From positions 1-64,000 of the forward strand of contig NZ_LXYI01000042.1 in the NCBI RefSeq assembly GCF_001650875.1: a stretch of 64,000 nt of DNA, read 5' to 3'. The position numbers were made by a program, and so were the translations under genes. Below, piece by piece: positions 1 through 9,029 of the stretch. Every line of letters begins with the position of its first letter. The first letter of the stretch is position 1. The notes beneath the pieces were generated by a model. That model was not told the DNA's origin, did no database searches, and saw nothing but the letters and a program-made list of their open reading frames with translations. Origin of the DNA: Sulfitobacter sp. EhC04. GTDB lineage: Bacteria > Pseudomonadota > Alphaproteobacteria > Rhodobacterales > Rhodobacteraceae.

Positions 1-240
1 GTGGTCAGTTCGCAAAATCCATGCCGTTCACATCAGCACGCAACACCCACCACAAGCACCAATACCGCGAGAGCGGTTTCGTCCAAGTCCGCTCAGCGGA
101 CATTACCCCGTCCCGCGGCAAATGTCCGGTTTGGATCGGAAATGCTGGAGAGTTGGGCCCCGCAACCTGGGAGGTGACGTTCGACCAGGACAAGGCGGTG
201 GGCCCGTAACACGGCAAGCGGGGTGCCCCCTGAGCGCGTC
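1..240. other. Window-edge stretch with no supported gene
   Basis: Short open frames exist on both strands, but none has a convincing ribosome site or a recognisable protein. The stretch ends at the stop codon of the leftward MORN-repeat gene. I see no clear terminator, RNA gene or repeat. It may hold the 3' flank of a gene lying outside the window. Confidence 0.5.
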
Positions 241-1710
241 TTAGCCGCCGTTGGTCGATGCACCCTCGGTCGTCGCGCCCTCGGCCGGTGCATCCCCGGT
301 TGCGGCATTGCCATCCTGCGCAGGATCGGTCAGCGCGCCGTTATCCCAGTCGCCAGAGGCCTCTTCGCCCGTGGCATAGCGCATGGTGCCGGTGCCCTGG
401 CGCTTGCCTGCCTTGAAGGTGCCTTCGTAGATATCGCCATTGGCGTAGGTCGCCATGCCCTGGCCCTCGATCTCGCCCCGCGTCCATTCTCCGTCATAGA
501 CAAAGCCGTTGGCCATGCTGATCTTGCCGCGCCCGTGGCGCTTGCCGTCTTCGAAGTTGCCCTCATAGACCGTCCCGTCGGGATAGGTGGCCGTGCCCAT
601 GCCGTGGCGCTGGCCGTCTTTCCACATGCCCTCATAGCGATAGCCGTCGGCATAGGTCATCACGCCCTGCCCCTCGTTGCGGGCATTGGAAAAGCCCCCC
701 TCGTAGACAACCCCGTTGGGATAGGTGGCGCGGCCCTCGCCCTCGATCACGCCCGCCTCCCATGATCCTTCGTAGGTCGACCCGTCGGGATAGGTGATCT
801 TGCCCTGTCCATCGGCCAGATCGTCGCGGAACGACCCCACATAGACCGACCCGTCGGGATAGGTCACCTGGCCTTCGCCCTCGATCTGTCCGGCAACCCA
901 GGACCCGGTGTAGATATATCCATCCGCGCCGGTAAAGGTGCCCTGCCCGTCGCGCCGGTCATCCTTGAACGACCCGACATAGGTGTCGCCATTGGCATAG
1001 GTCACCTTGCCCTCGCCTTCGCGGCGACCGGCAATGAGGTTGCCCTCGTAGACATCGCCATTGGGCTGGGTCAGCGTGCCGGTGCCCTCGATCTGGCCAT
1101 CCTGCCAGAGCCCGACATAGACCAGACCGTCGGGCATGGTCAGCGTGCCCTCGCCGTTGCGCTTGCCCGCCTCGATCGCACCCTCGTAGACCGCACCGTC
1201 AGGATAGGTGATGGTGCCGGTGCCCTGTTTGACGCCCTCGATCCAGTCGCCCTTGTATTCATAGCCGCCGGGGCTTTGCATCACGCCCTTGCCGTGGTGC
1301 TTGGCATTGCGGAAACCGCCTTCGTAGCGCACGCCGTTGGCATAAAGCGCGACACCCTGGCCCATGATCGCCCCTGCCACCCAGTCGCCTTCATAGGTGC
1401 CGCCGTCGGCAAAGGTGATCTTGCCGAAACCGTCCGGTTTCCCTTTTGAGAAATTGCCCTCGTAAATTGACCCGTTGGGAAAGCGCGCAACGCCCTCGCC
1501 CTTGATCTCGCCATCTTCCCAGTTGCCGGAATATTCATAGCCGTTGGGCAGCTTGTAGGTGCCCTGTCCATGTTGCAGCCCACCACGGAACGCCCCTTCA
1601 TAGACGCCGCCATCGTCATATTGCTTGGTCAATACCTGCCCCTCCTGCGCCAGGGCTGGCACAGCAAGCAGGGAAAGGCACAGGATCATCGAACGAAAGG
1701 ACATCGGCAT
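241..1710 (-). CDS. Secreted MORN-repeat protein (19 tandem repeats)
   Basis: A 489-residue protein. Residues 1-21 form a signal peptide ending ALA before QE. From about residue 30 to 467 there are 19 tandem 23-residue MORN units of the type (P/A)(D/N)G..YEG.(F/W)..G...G.G. The last unit is degenerate (ATGEEASG). A low-complexity tail rich in Gly, Ala and Thr follows. MORN repeats make extended beta-hairpin rods used for protein or lipid contacts. The signal peptide puts this one in the periplasm or outside the cell, so a surface or envelope scaffold is likely, with no known partner. ATG at 1710 was chosen because it opens the signal peptide; in-frame starts also exist at 1704, 1734 (ATG) and 1737 (GTG). 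It is divergent from nadE. Confidence 0.85.
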   Translation of the reverse strand: MPMSFRSMILCLSLLAVPALAQEGQVLTKQYDDGGVYEGAFRGGLQHGQGTYKLPNGYEYSGNWEDGEIKGEGVARFPNGSIYEGNFSKGKPDGFGKITFADGGTYEGDWVAGAIMGQGVALYANGVRYEGGFRNAKHHGKGVMQSPGGYEYKGDWIEGVKQGTGTITYPDGAVYEGAIEAGKRNGEGTLTMPDGLVYVGLWQDGQIEGTGTLTQPNGDVYEGNLIAGRREGEGKVTYANGDTYVGSFKDDRRDGQGTFTGADGYIYTGSWVAGQIEGEGQVTYPDGSVYVGSFRDDLADGQGKITYPDGSTYEGSWEAGVIEGEGRATYPNGVVYEGGFSNARNEGQGVMTYADGYRYEGMWKDGQRHGMGTATYPDGTVYEGNFEDGKRHGRGKISMANGFVYDGEWTRGEIEGQGMATYANGDIYEGTFKAGKRQGTGTMRYATGEEASGDWDNGALTDPAQDGNAATGDAPAEGATTEGASTNGG

Positions 1711-1960
1711 ACCCGTATTGTTTGCACCACGCATCACGCGGGGTCGCCGATAAGCCTAAGCAATGGGGCATAGAGGGGCAATCGTCTTTTGCGCCACACC
1801 GGCTGATCCCGCGCCAAACCGCCACAATGGTGTTCTTCGCCCATGGGGCTGCCCGCTTTCTCCATTCATCCGACCGCGCCGGTGGTCCGGCACCCTTTGG
1901 GCTTTTCCCCCGTGCCTGATCTGCTACATCCGGGGCAGACCAAACCGCAAAGGCGTATTC

Positions 1961-3619
1961 ATGGCAGACCGTTTCCGCATCACCCTTGGACAATTGAACC
2001 CAACCGTGGGCGATCTTGCGGGCAACGCCGCGCTGGCGGCCAAGGCCTGGGCGGAGGGCAAGGCGGCCGATGCGGATCTGGTCGCACTGCCGGAAATGTT
2101 CATCACCGGCTACAACGCTCAGGACCTGGTGATGAAGCGCGCGTTTCAGCTCGATGTCATGGCCCATATCGAACAACTGGCCAGGGACTGCGCCGACGGT
2201 CCCGCGCTGGCCATTGGCGCGCCCTGGGCCGAGGGGGCAGAGCTGTTCAATGCCTACCTGATCCTCAAGAACGGCAAGATCGCCAACCGCACGCTCAAGC
2301 ACAACCTGCCCAATGAGACGGTATTCGACGAGGTGCGCATCTTTGATTCCGGCCCGCTGGGCGGCCCCTATGCTGTGGGCAATACCCGTGTCGGCAGCCC
2401 GATCTGCGAAGACGCCTGGCACCCGGAGGTGTCGGAGACACTGGCCGAAACCGGCGCTGAGTTCCTGCTGGTCCCTAACGGATCGCCCTATTACCGGGGC
2501 AAGCTGGACACCCGTCTGAACATGATGGTGGCCCGCGTGGTGGAAACCGGGCTGCCGCTGATCTACCTCAACATGGTGGGCGGACAGGACGACCAGGTCT
2601 TTGACGGTGCCTCCTTTGCGCTGAACCCCGGCGGCAAGCTGGCGATGCAGATGCCCGCCTTCGATGCGCAGGTGCATCACGTCGACTTGGAACGCGGTGA
2701 AAACGGCTGGCGGGTGGTGGACCAGCCGCTTGCCTCTCTGCCCGACGCCTGGGAACAGGATTACCGCGTGATGGTGCAGGCTCTGCGCGACTACATGGGC
2801 AAGACCGGCTTCAAAAAGGTCCTGCTGGGCCTGTCCGGCGGCATTGATTCGGCCATCGTGGCGACCATTGCGGTCGACGCATTGGGCGCGGAGAACGTGC
2901 GCTGCGTGATGCTGCCGTCGGAATATACCTCGCAATCTTCCCTCGATGATGCCGAGGCATTGGCAAAGGCGCTGGGCTGCCGCTACGACTATGTGCCCAT
3001 CAAGGAAGGGCGTCAGGCGATCACCAACACGCTGGCCCCCCTGTTCGACGGGCATGCCCCCGACCTGACCGAGGAAAACATCCAGTCCCGCCTGCGGGGT
3101 CTGCTGCTGATGGCGATGTCCAACAAGTTCGGGGAGATGCTGCTGACCACCGGCAACAAGTCAGAGGTCGCGGTGGGCTATGCGACGATCTATGGCGACA
3201 TGGCGGGCGGCTATAACCCGATCAAGGATCTCTACAAGACCCGCGTGTTCGAAACCTGCCGCTGGCGCAATGAAAACCATCGCGACTGGATGAAGGGGCC
3301 CGCAGGCGCGGTGATCCCCGACAACATCATCACCAAGCCACCCAGCGCCGAGCTGCGCGAGGATCAAAAGGACAGCGACAGCCTGCCCGATTATCCGGAA
3401 CTGGACGCGATCCTGAATATTCTCGTGGATCAGGACGGGTCGGTCGCCGATTGCGTCGCCGCCGGGTTTGAACGCGATGTGGCGAAAAAGGTCGAGCACC
3501 TGATCTACATCAGCGAATACAAGCGCTTTCAGTCCGCGCCCGGCCCGCGCCTGACCAAAGGGGCGTTCTGGCTGGACCGGCGATATCCCATCGTGAACCG
3601 CTGGCGCGATCCGTCCTGA
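1961..3619 (+). CDS. nadE: Glutamine-dependent NAD+ synthetase
   Basis: A 552-residue two-domain enzyme that makes NAD+ from deamido-NAD+, ATP and glutamine-derived ammonia in the cytosol. The N-terminal carbon-nitrogen hydrolase (glutaminase) domain carries the triad Glu45 (LPEMF), Lys113 (LKHNLP) and Cys149 (SPICEDAW). The C-terminal synthetase domain has the ATP pyrophosphatase loop SGGIDS at 292-297 and TTGNKSE near 396-402. The length is usual for the fused bacterial form. The ATG at 1961 starts exactly at the conserved MADRFRITLGQLNP N-terminus; upstream in-frame starts would add an unlikely Pro/Arg-rich extension. It is probably monocistronic, since the next gene is convergent. Confidence 0.95.
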   Translation: MADRFRITLGQLNPTVGDLAGNAALAAKAWAEGKAADADLVALPEMFITGYNAQDLVMKRAFQLDVMAHIEQLARDCADGPALAIGAPWAEGAELFNAYLILKNGKIANRTLKHNLPNETVFDEVRIFDSGPLGGPYAVGNTRVGSPICEDAWHPEVSETLAETGAEFLLVPNGSPYYRGKLDTRLNMMVARVVETGLPLIYLNMVGGQDDQVFDGASFALNPGGKLAMQMPAFDAQVHHVDLERGENGWRVVDQPLASLPDAWEQDYRVMVQALRDYMGKTGFKKVLLGLSGGIDSAIVATIAVDALGAENVRCVMLPSEYTSQSSLDDAEALAKALGCRYDYVPIKEGRQAITNTLAPLFDGHAPDLTEENIQSRLRGLLLMAMSNKFGEMLLTTGNKSEVAVGYATIYGDMAGGYNPIKDLYKTRVFETCRWRNENHRDWMKGPAGAVIPDNIITKPPSAELREDQKDSDSLPDYPELDAILNILVDQDGSVADCVAAGFERDVAKKVEHLIYISEYKRFQSAPGPRLTKGAFWLDRRYPIVNRWRDPS

Positions 3620-3634
3620 AATGCGCGCGGCGCC

Positions 3635-4030
3635 TCAGGTCTCCCACGGGGCGACGCGGGCGATTTCCGCGTCAGACCAGCCGAAATGATGCGCGAATTC
3701 GTGGATCGTGACATGGGCGATCAGTTCCTCGATCTCCACGTTCCCGCGCGCGCGCCACTCATGCAGGATGGGTTCGCGGAACAGCCAGACCGTGTCGGGC
3801 TGCGGTGCCATGTCGAGCACGGATTTACGGGTCATCGGGATGCCTTCGTAAAGCCCTGTGAGCCCGACAGGCTTGTTGATCCCCAGTGATGCCAGCATGT
3901 CATCGGTTGGCCAATCGGTGACGCGCAGCAGCACCTCGCGCGCGGCGTTACGGAAGGGCTGCGGAAAGCCATCGACCGTGCGCAGGGCGATATCTTCGAA
4001 CATGTCGAGGTCAGGGGTAACCGGGATCAT
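3635..4030 (-). CDS. Minimal zinc metallopeptidase-like protein (zincin domain)
   Basis: A 131-residue cytosolic protein of the small zincin-like metallopeptidase family found in many alphaproteobacteria. The hallmark is HEFAHH at residues 110-115, an HExxH zinc site followed by FGWSD, with the third ligand probably in the last residues. The N-terminal part has the conserved PEPILHEW-like stretch (EPILHEWRARG). Substrate and role are unknown for the family. It converges with nadE, leaving 15 bases between the stops. A GAGG lies only two bases before the ATG at 4030, so the start is uncertain by a few codons. Confidence 0.8.
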   Translation of the reverse strand: MIPVTPDLDMFEDIALRTVDGFPQPFRNAAREVLLRVTDWPTDDMLASLGINKPVGLTGLYEGIPMTRKSVLDMAPQPDTVWLFREPILHEWRARGNVEIEELIAHVTIHEFAHHFGWSDAEIARVAPWET

Positions 4031-4172
4031 GCCCTCGATATGGTCAGACGCGGGGCAAAGTAAAAGAGCAGCGGGCCGTTTCGCATAATTTCACACCCCC
4101 TGTGCACCCCTGAGCGGAACGAAACCGCGCGCCCGAGAATTTCCTCCGTGAACGACAGCCAAGGAGGCACAT

Positions 4173-4763
4173 ATGAGCACCCCCAAGATCGCCATTATCT
4201 TCTATACCACTTACGGCACAAACCATCAGATTGCGCTTGCCGCACAAGAAGCAGCGGAAGCTGCCGGGGCCGAGGTGCGGTTGCGCCGCGCCGCCGAGAC
4301 CGCGCCCCAATCCGTCATCGACGCCCAGGAACCCTGGAAGGCCCAGCTGGAAAAGATGCAGGACATTCCCGAAGTGTCCCATGATGACATGACATGGGCG
4401 GACGGTTATTTCTTTTCCGTGCCGACGCGCTACGGCAACCTGCCCAGCCAGATGGCGGCCTTTATCGACACGCTTGGCCCGCTTTGGCAGAAAGGCAAGC
4501 TGGTGAACAAGACCATCACCGCGACGACCTCGGCACAGACGGCCCATGGCGGGCGCGAAGGCACGATCCAGAACCTTTACAAATCGGCCATGCACTGGGG
4601 CAACATCATTGTCGCGCCGGGCTATGCGGACGAGATAAAGTTCGAGGACGGGAACCCCTATGGCTATTCCGGCACGGCGGCCAAGTTCGACGACCTTGGC
4701 AAGAAGGCGGTCAGTTTTCAGGCCAGGCGTCTGGTAGAGATAACGGCAAGGCTCAATAGCTGA
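4173..4763 (+). CDS. wrbA: NAD(P)H:quinone oxidoreductase, WrbA family
   Basis: A 196-residue flavodoxin-like FMN protein. WrbA enzymes reduce quinones by two electrons, which limits redox cycling. The phosphate-binding loop is IIFYTTYGTNHQIA (residues 8-21), the second FMN region is SVPTRYGNLPSQM (about 85-97), and the third is TTSAQTAHGG (about 112-121). The full family length is present. The upstream AGGAGG before the ATG (AAGGAGGCACAT) is a strong ribosome site. It looks monocistronic; the next gene starts about 95 bases on. Confidence 0.93.
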   Translation: MSTPKIAIIFYTTYGTNHQIALAAQEAAEAAGAEVRLRRAAETAPQSVIDAQEPWKAQLEKMQDIPEVSHDDMTWADGYFFSVPTRYGNLPSQMAAFIDTLGPLWQKGKLVNKTITATTSAQTAHGGREGTIQNLYKSAMHWGNIIVAPGYADEIKFEDGNPYGYSGTAAKFDDLGKKAVSFQARRLVEITARLNS

Positions 4764-4857
4764 CGCAGTGGCATTCGGGTCGCGTCGTGTTTGGCGCGGC
4801 TCCATGCAAACGATCATGTGATTTGTACCGCCAACGCCGGTATGCCAAAGGATGCCC

Positions 4858-5661
4858 ATGCGTATTTCAGCCCTGTTGCTCGCCCTGATCTCTGCCTCGC
4901 CCGCCTTTGCCTGTGGTGCCGACACGGATTGCGTGCTGGGCGACAGGACCTACCGCATCGCGATGCCCGACGGCCATGACGGCAAGACCCCGGTGGGGGC
5001 GCTGGTCTGGTCGCATGGCTATCGCGGCACCGCCGCCGGGGCGATGCGCAACGGCAGTCTGCGCCGCATGGTATCGGACGCAGGATTGGCCCTGATTGCC
5101 GCGCAGGGCGTGGACGGATCGTGGGATCTGCCCAAGGGGCCGGGCACTTTCGACAGCACTGGCGCAGCGGAGTTTGCCTATTTCGACGCTATGCTTGCCG
5201 ACGCACAGGCGCGTTTCGACATCGACCCGACCCGCATCATCGCCGCCGGATTCTCGGCAGGCGGGATGATGGTCTGGAACCTTGCCTGCACCCATCCCGA
5301 CCCCTTCGCGGGCTTCATCCCGATGTCCGGCACCTTCTGGATGGAGCCGCCCGAGACCTGCGCGCAGCCTGTATCCTCCATCGTCCATATTCACGGGGAT
5401 GCGGACAGAACGGTGCCCCTGAAAGGCCGCGCCATCGGAGAGACCAAGCAGGGCAAGGTATCGGATGCACTTGCCCTTTACACCGACTTTGGCGGCTTCG
5501 GCCCCGCCCGGCCTGTCAGCGCAGGAGACCTCGCCTGCGAGGACCGGAGCAATAAGGCTGGCGACATTCTGGATTTTTGCCTGTTTTCCGGCGGCCATTC
5601 ATTCCGTACCGAACATCTGCGTTACGGGATCGAACAGTTAAAGGATGCCGGGCAGCTTTGA
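4858..5661 (+). CDS. Secreted polyhydroxybutyrate depolymerase-like alpha/beta hydrolase
   Basis: A 267-residue esterase of the PHB-depolymerase/feruloyl-esterase-like (LpqC) group. Residues 1-18 are a signal peptide (ending SPAFA). The nucleophile elbow is GFSAGG with Ser133. The acid is probably in HGDADRTVP, and the histidine is in GGHSF near the C-terminus. An oxyanion-type HGY motif lies at about 53. Exported esterases of this family act on polyester or ester-linked aromatic substrates, but the actual substrate cannot be read here. AAAGGA five bases upstream favours ATG 4858 over ATG 4852. The mature protein would begin with Cys, but the preceding residues are not a good lipobox. Confidence 0.82.
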   Translation: MRISALLLALISASPAFACGADTDCVLGDRTYRIAMPDGHDGKTPVGALVWSHGYRGTAAGAMRNGSLRRMVSDAGLALIAAQGVDGSWDLPKGPGTFDSTGAAEFAYFDAMLADAQARFDIDPTRIIAAGFSAGGMMVWNLACTHPDPFAGFIPMSGTFWMEPPETCAQPVSSIVHIHGDADRTVPLKGRAIGETKQGKVSDALALYTDFGGFGPARPVSAGDLACEDRSNKAGDILDFCLFSGGHSFRTEHLRYGIEQLKDAGQL

Positions 5662-5676
5662 TTTGCGGCGGGCCAG

Positions 5677-6375
5677 TCAGGGGGCGGTTGCGCCCGACAC
5701 CCCGAACTGGCGATCGAATGCCGCGCGCCCTTTGGCGCTGAAGTCGATCACGCGGGTGCCCTCGACCCTTTTGCACCAGCCCAGAACCTGCATCCGCGCC
5801 AGCATCGCACGCCCGACGGCCCCTGCCAGATGATTGCGCCGCGCGCTCCAGTCCAGGCAGGGCCGGCATAGCGGCGCACGGCCCTTTTCCAATGTCGCGA
5901 CATCGACGCCGAAATCCGCCAGGAATGCATTGCCCTGATTGGTAAGGGCCACAGCCGACCCATGTTCGGCAATCGCGCCACGGGCCAGCAGCCCCTGATA
6001 GAGCGCAATGCCCCGTTCCCCCGCCAGATGGTTATAGCAGACGCGCGCCTCGCGCAGGGCCAGATCGCGCGGCCCGGTCCGGGTGCGCAGGTGTCCGGCC
6101 CCCGCCGCGAGGCCCATCAACGCCTCCAGCGCATGGCCGACCTCGGCACCGGCAAGGGTGAAATACTTGTGCCGCCCGGATTTGCGGTGGATGATCAACC
6201 CGCCACTCTCCAGCTTGGCCAGATGGGTGCTGGCGGTCTGCACCGTCACCCCCGCCTCTGCCGCCAGTTCGGTGGCGGTCAGGGCCTTGCCGCTCATCAG
6301 CGCGCTGAGGATATTGGCGCGTGCCGGATCGCCAATCAGGGCCGCAATGCGGGATATGTCAGGACCGTCTTTCAT
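5677..6375 (-). CDS. ArsR-family transcriptional regulator with extra C-terminal domain
   Basis: A 232-residue regulator. Residues 8-85 form an ArsR winged helix ([13 protein letters not shown]; recognition region [14 protein letters not shown]). The C-terminal half carries a second domain with a cysteine pair and the pattern [16 protein letters not shown]. This is seen in a subgroup of long ArsR proteins and is not the classic metal-binding CVC. It is divergent from the NIPSNAP/monooxygenase pair, which it probably controls together with itself through the palindrome at 6374-6397. The inducer is unknown. Confidence 0.85.
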   Translation of the reverse strand: MKDGPDISRIAALIGDPARANILSALMSGKALTATELAAEAGVTVQTASTHLAKLESGGLIIHRKSGRHKYFTLAGAEVGHALEALMGLAAGAGHLRTRTGPRDLALREARVCYNHLAGERGIALYQGLLARGAIAEHGSAVALTNQGNAFLADFGVDVATLEKGRAPLCRPCLDWSARRNHLAGAVGRAMLARMQVLGWCKRVEGTRVIDFSAKGRAAFDRQFGVSGATAP

Positions 6376-6397
6376 ACTTCGATCCTAGTCGAAGCAT
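6374..6397. promoter_or_regulatory. Palindromic operator for the ArsR regulator
   Basis: Two 9-base arms, ATACTTCGA and TCGAAGCAT, flank a 6-base spacer with one mismatch between arms. This is the size and form of an ArsR dimer site. It touches the regulator's own start codon (ATG 6373-6375) and lies about 50 bases before the divergent NIPSNAP gene, so one site could repress both directions. Confidence 0.6.
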
Positions 6398-6447
6398 TAG
6401 TTGCAATCAATGGGCTAGACAGGCATGGCAAACATGAAGGACAGCCC

Positions 6448-6771
6448 ATGCTCACCTGCATCATCAAATACGAAATCGACCCGACCAAACACGACCAATT
6501 TCGCCAATACGCCCGCAATTGGGGTCAGGCGATCCCGCGTTGCGGTGCCGACCTGATCGGCTATTTCGCCCCGCATGAGGGGTCATCGACCCTTGCCTAT
6601 GGCATCTACAACATTCCCAGCCTGGCCGCCTATGAGGAATACCGCGCCCGGCTGGCCGAGGACCCGCTGGGCCGGGAAAACTATGCTTTCGCCCAGTCCG
6701 GGAAATTTCTCTTGCGCGAGGAACGCACGTTTCTGAAACTGGCCTCCACCCCGCATGGAGCCGCCACATGA
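6448..6771 (+). CDS. NIPSNAP-family small protein
   Basis: A 107-residue dimeric alpha+beta-barrel protein with the NIPSNAP signature: an N-terminal [10 protein letters not shown] strand, then [21 protein letters not shown], then [22 protein letters not shown] bacterial proteins have no settled function. It is the first gene of a two-gene unit; its stop overlaps the start of the monooxygenase-like gene by four bases (ATGA), implying translational coupling. It is divergent from the ArsR gene and probably controlled by it. Confidence 0.85.
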   Translation: MLTCIIKYEIDPTKHDQFRQYARNWGQAIPRCGADLIGYFAPHEGSSTLAYGIYNIPSLAAYEEYRARLAEDPLGRENYAFAQSGKFLLREERTFLKLASTPHGAAT

Positions 6772-7112
6772 TCGCTGTCATCTTCGAAGTCATGCCGCAT
6801 CCGGATCGCCGCGACGATTATCTCGACATTGCCGCCGCGATGCGCCCGCTGGTGGATGAGGTCGAAGGGTTCATTTCTGTCGAGCGGTTCCAGAGCCTGA
6901 CCAACCCGGACAAGCTGCTGTCGCTCTCGTTCTTCGAGGATGAGGCAGCCGTCGAACGCTGGCGCAAGCTGACGGCGCATCGCGGGGCACAGGCGAAGGG
7001 GCGCGGCGGCATCTTTGCCGATTATCACCTGCGCATCGCCCATGTGATCCGTGACTACGGCATGTTTGACCGCGCAGAAGCCCCGCAAGACAGCCGCGCG
7101 GCGCATGATTGA
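6768..7112 (+). CDS. Antibiotic biosynthesis monooxygenase-like (ABM domain) protein
   Basis: A 114-residue ferredoxin-like fold protein of the ABM superfamily. Features are an N-terminal [17 protein letters not shown] strand, [14 protein letters not shown], and [21 protein letters not shown]. Family members are cofactor-free oxygenases or heme-degrading-like enzymes, often acting on quinols or aldehydes, but many remain uncharacterised. It overlaps the NIPSNAP gene by four bases, so the two small barrels are made together, perhaps as partners. Confidence 0.8.
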   Translation: MIAVIFEVMPHPDRRDDYLDIAAAMRPLVDEVEGFISVERFQSLTNPDKLLSLSFFEDEAAVERWRKLTAHRGAQAKGRGGIFADYHLRIAHVIRDYGMFDRAEAPQDSRAAHD

Positions 7113-7262
7113 GACTTGATTGGTGGCACGGCCATGGACAGGCCATCGTGGGTCAATGCTTCTTTATGCCAAAAATACTCAAACCCGCCCACACCGCAGC
7201 CACAACGACAAAGGTGACAATGCCCCCTTTCCATTTGAAAAACGGGGCGTATAAATAGCGGC

Positions 7263-7349
7263 ATGACACACGCCGCCCATATCACAACCCTGCCGCGCCC
7301 CTGCGCGGCGCTGCTGCGTGCCAACCTGCTGCTGCTAATCCGCCTCTGA
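7263..7349 (+). CDS. leuL: Leucine-rich leader peptide of leuA
   Basis: A 28-codon open frame, MTHAAHITTLPRPCAALLR followed by ANLLLLIRL, with 8 leucines including a run of four (three CTG and one CTA). It ends 75 bases before leuA. A regulatory run of Leu codons just before a strong hairpin and a leucine biosynthesis gene is the pattern of attenuation: ribosome stalling at low Leu-tRNA would change the RNA folding. A TATAAA sits some 10 bases upstream of the start, as a possible -10. The gene is too short for standard gene calling. Confidence 0.75.
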   Translation: MTHAAHITTLPRPCAALLRANLLLLIRL

Positions 7350-7378
7350 GCGTGCCATCCGGCGCGTCCGCTCAGAGG
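7343..7378 (+). promoter_or_regulatory. Attenuator-type hairpin between leader peptide and leuA
   Basis: Perfect 10-base arms CCTCTGAGCG (7343-7352) and CGCTCAGAGG (7369-7378) with a 16-base loop. The left arm contains the stop codon of the leader peptide, so a ribosome at the stop would melt it. The right arm is followed by GATGGTC, not by a U run. It is therefore not a standard intrinsic terminator and may act through another mechanism. A smaller hairpin, CCGCGC-CCCT-GCGCGG, lies inside the leader at 7293-7308. Confidence 0.6.
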
Positions 7379-7424
7379 GATGGTCACGCGCCACGGATTT
7401 ACAGCAGAACAGAGAGAACCCAAC

Positions 7425-8990
7425 ATGAATACCCAACCCCAAGACCGCGTCTTGATCTTTGACACAACCTTGCGCGACGGCGAACAAAGCCCCGGTGCCA
7501 CCATGACCCATGCCGAAAAGCTGGAGATCGCCAGCCTTCTGGATGAAATGGGTGTCGATATCATCGAGGCCGGATTCCCCATCGCCTCGGACGGCGACTT
7601 TGCCGCCGTCTCCGAAATCGCGCGTCAGTCGCAGAACGCGGTGATCTGCGGGCTTGCCCGCGCGCAACTGCCCGACATCGACCGCTGCTGGGAGGCCGTG
7701 AAACACGCACGTCAGCCGCGCATCCATACGTTCATCGGCACCTCGCCCCTGCACCGGGCGATCCCGAACCTGACAATGGACGAAATGGCCGACCGCATCC
7801 ACGACACGGTCACCCATGCCCGCAACCTGTGCGACAACGTGCAATGGTCCCCGATGGACGCTACGCGGACAGAATTGGACTACCTGTACCGGGTCGTCGA
7901 GATCGCGATCAAGGCCGGGGCAACAACCATCAATATCCCCGATACCGTCGGCTATACCGCACCGCGCGAAAGCGCCGATCTGATCCGCAAACTGCTTGAG
8001 AATGTTCCCGGCGCGGACGAGATCGTCTTTGCCACCCATTGCCACAACGACCTTGGCATGGCGACGGCCAACAGCCTTGCCGCCGTCGAGGCGGGCGCGC
8101 GTCAGGTCGAGTGCACGATCAACGGATTGGGCGAACGGGCGGGCAATACCGCGCTGGAAGAAGTTGTGATGGCCCTGCGCGTGCGCAACGACATCATGCC
8201 CTATGAAACCCGGATCGACTCCACCAAGATCATGAACATCTCCCGCCGGGTGGCGACTGTCAGCGGCTTTGCCGTGCAGTTCAACAAGGCGATCGTGGGC
8301 AAGAACGCCTTTGCCCATGAATCCGGCATCCACCAGGACGGCATGCTCAAGAACGCCGAGACGTTCGAAATCATGCGCCCCGCCGACGTGGGCCTGGCCG
8401 AGACCAATATCGTCATGGGCAAACATTCGGGCCGGGCCGCGTTGCGTTCCAAGCTTGAGGATCTGGGGTTCGAACTGGGCGACAACCAGCTCAAGGATGT
8501 CTTTGTCCGGTTCAAGGAACTGGCCGACCGGAAAAAGGAAATCTATGAGGATGACCTTATCGCGCTGATGCGCACGGCAACCGACCCCGAGGAGGACCGC
8601 GTCACGCTGGTGTCGATGCATGTCGTCTGCGGGACCGAAGGGCCGAACCAGGCGCGGATGACGCTGAACGTGGACGGTGCCGAGCAGACCACCGAACAGA
8701 CCGGTGACGGTCCGGTCGATGCGGCCTTCAACTGCGTCAAGGCATTGGTGCCGCATGAGGCGCGGTTGCAGCTCTACCAGGTGCATGCCGTCACCGAAGG
8801 GACCGATGCGCAGGCCACCGTCTCTGTCCGAATCGAAGAGGACGGGCGGATCGTGACCGGCCAATCGGCGGATACCGACACGGTTGTCGCCTCCACCCGC
8901 GCCTATATCCACGCGCTGAACCGACTGCTGGTGCGCCGCGAAAAGGGCGGCACCGACAAGCGCGAGGTCAGCTACAAGGACGTGTCCTGA
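7425..8990 (+). CDS. leuA: 2-Isopropylmalate synthase
   Basis: A 521-residue enzyme for the first committed step of leucine synthesis: acetyl-CoA plus 2-oxoisovalerate to 2-isopropylmalate. The DRE-TIM barrel opens with FDTTLRDGEQ (residues 12-21). The metal-binding HCHNDLG is near 204-210, and GIHQDG plus the C-terminal regulatory LeuA dimer domain (leucine feedback site) follow. The length matches the long LeuA1-type enzyme. ATG 7425 has an AGAGAG-type ribosome site; the leader and hairpin upstream suggest leucine-dependent attenuation. A CoA-transferase gene follows after 39 bases, perhaps co-transcribed. Confidence 0.96.
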   Translation: MNTQPQDRVLIFDTTLRDGEQSPGATMTHAEKLEIASLLDEMGVDIIEAGFPIASDGDFAAVSEIARQSQNAVICGLARAQLPDIDRCWEAVKHARQPRIHTFIGTSPLHRAIPNLTMDEMADRIHDTVTHARNLCDNVQWSPMDATRTELDYLYRVVEIAIKAGATTINIPDTVGYTAPRESADLIRKLLENVPGADEIVFATHCHNDLGMATANSLAAVEAGARQVECTINGLGERAGNTALEEVVMALRVRNDIMPYETRIDSTKIMNISRRVATVSGFAVQFNKAIVGKNAFAHESGIHQDGMLKNAETFEIMRPADVGLAETNIVMGKHSGRAALRSKLEDLGFELGDNQLKDVFVRFKELADRKKEIYEDDLIALMRTATDPEEDRVTLVSMHVVCGTEGPNQARMTLNVDGAEQTTEQTGDGPVDAAFNCVKALVPHEARLQLYQVHAVTEGTDAQATVSVRIEEDGRIVTGQSADTDTVVASTRAYIHALNRLLVRREKGGTDKREVSYKDVS

Positions 8991-9029
8991 GCGCGGACGG
9001 TACAGGTTTCCACAAGACCGGAGGACGGC

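Noticed and set aside
1-240. Small open frames at the left edge (for example 21-209 on +)
   Set aside because: No ribosome site and no family resemblance, and overlapping frames on both strands are equally open.
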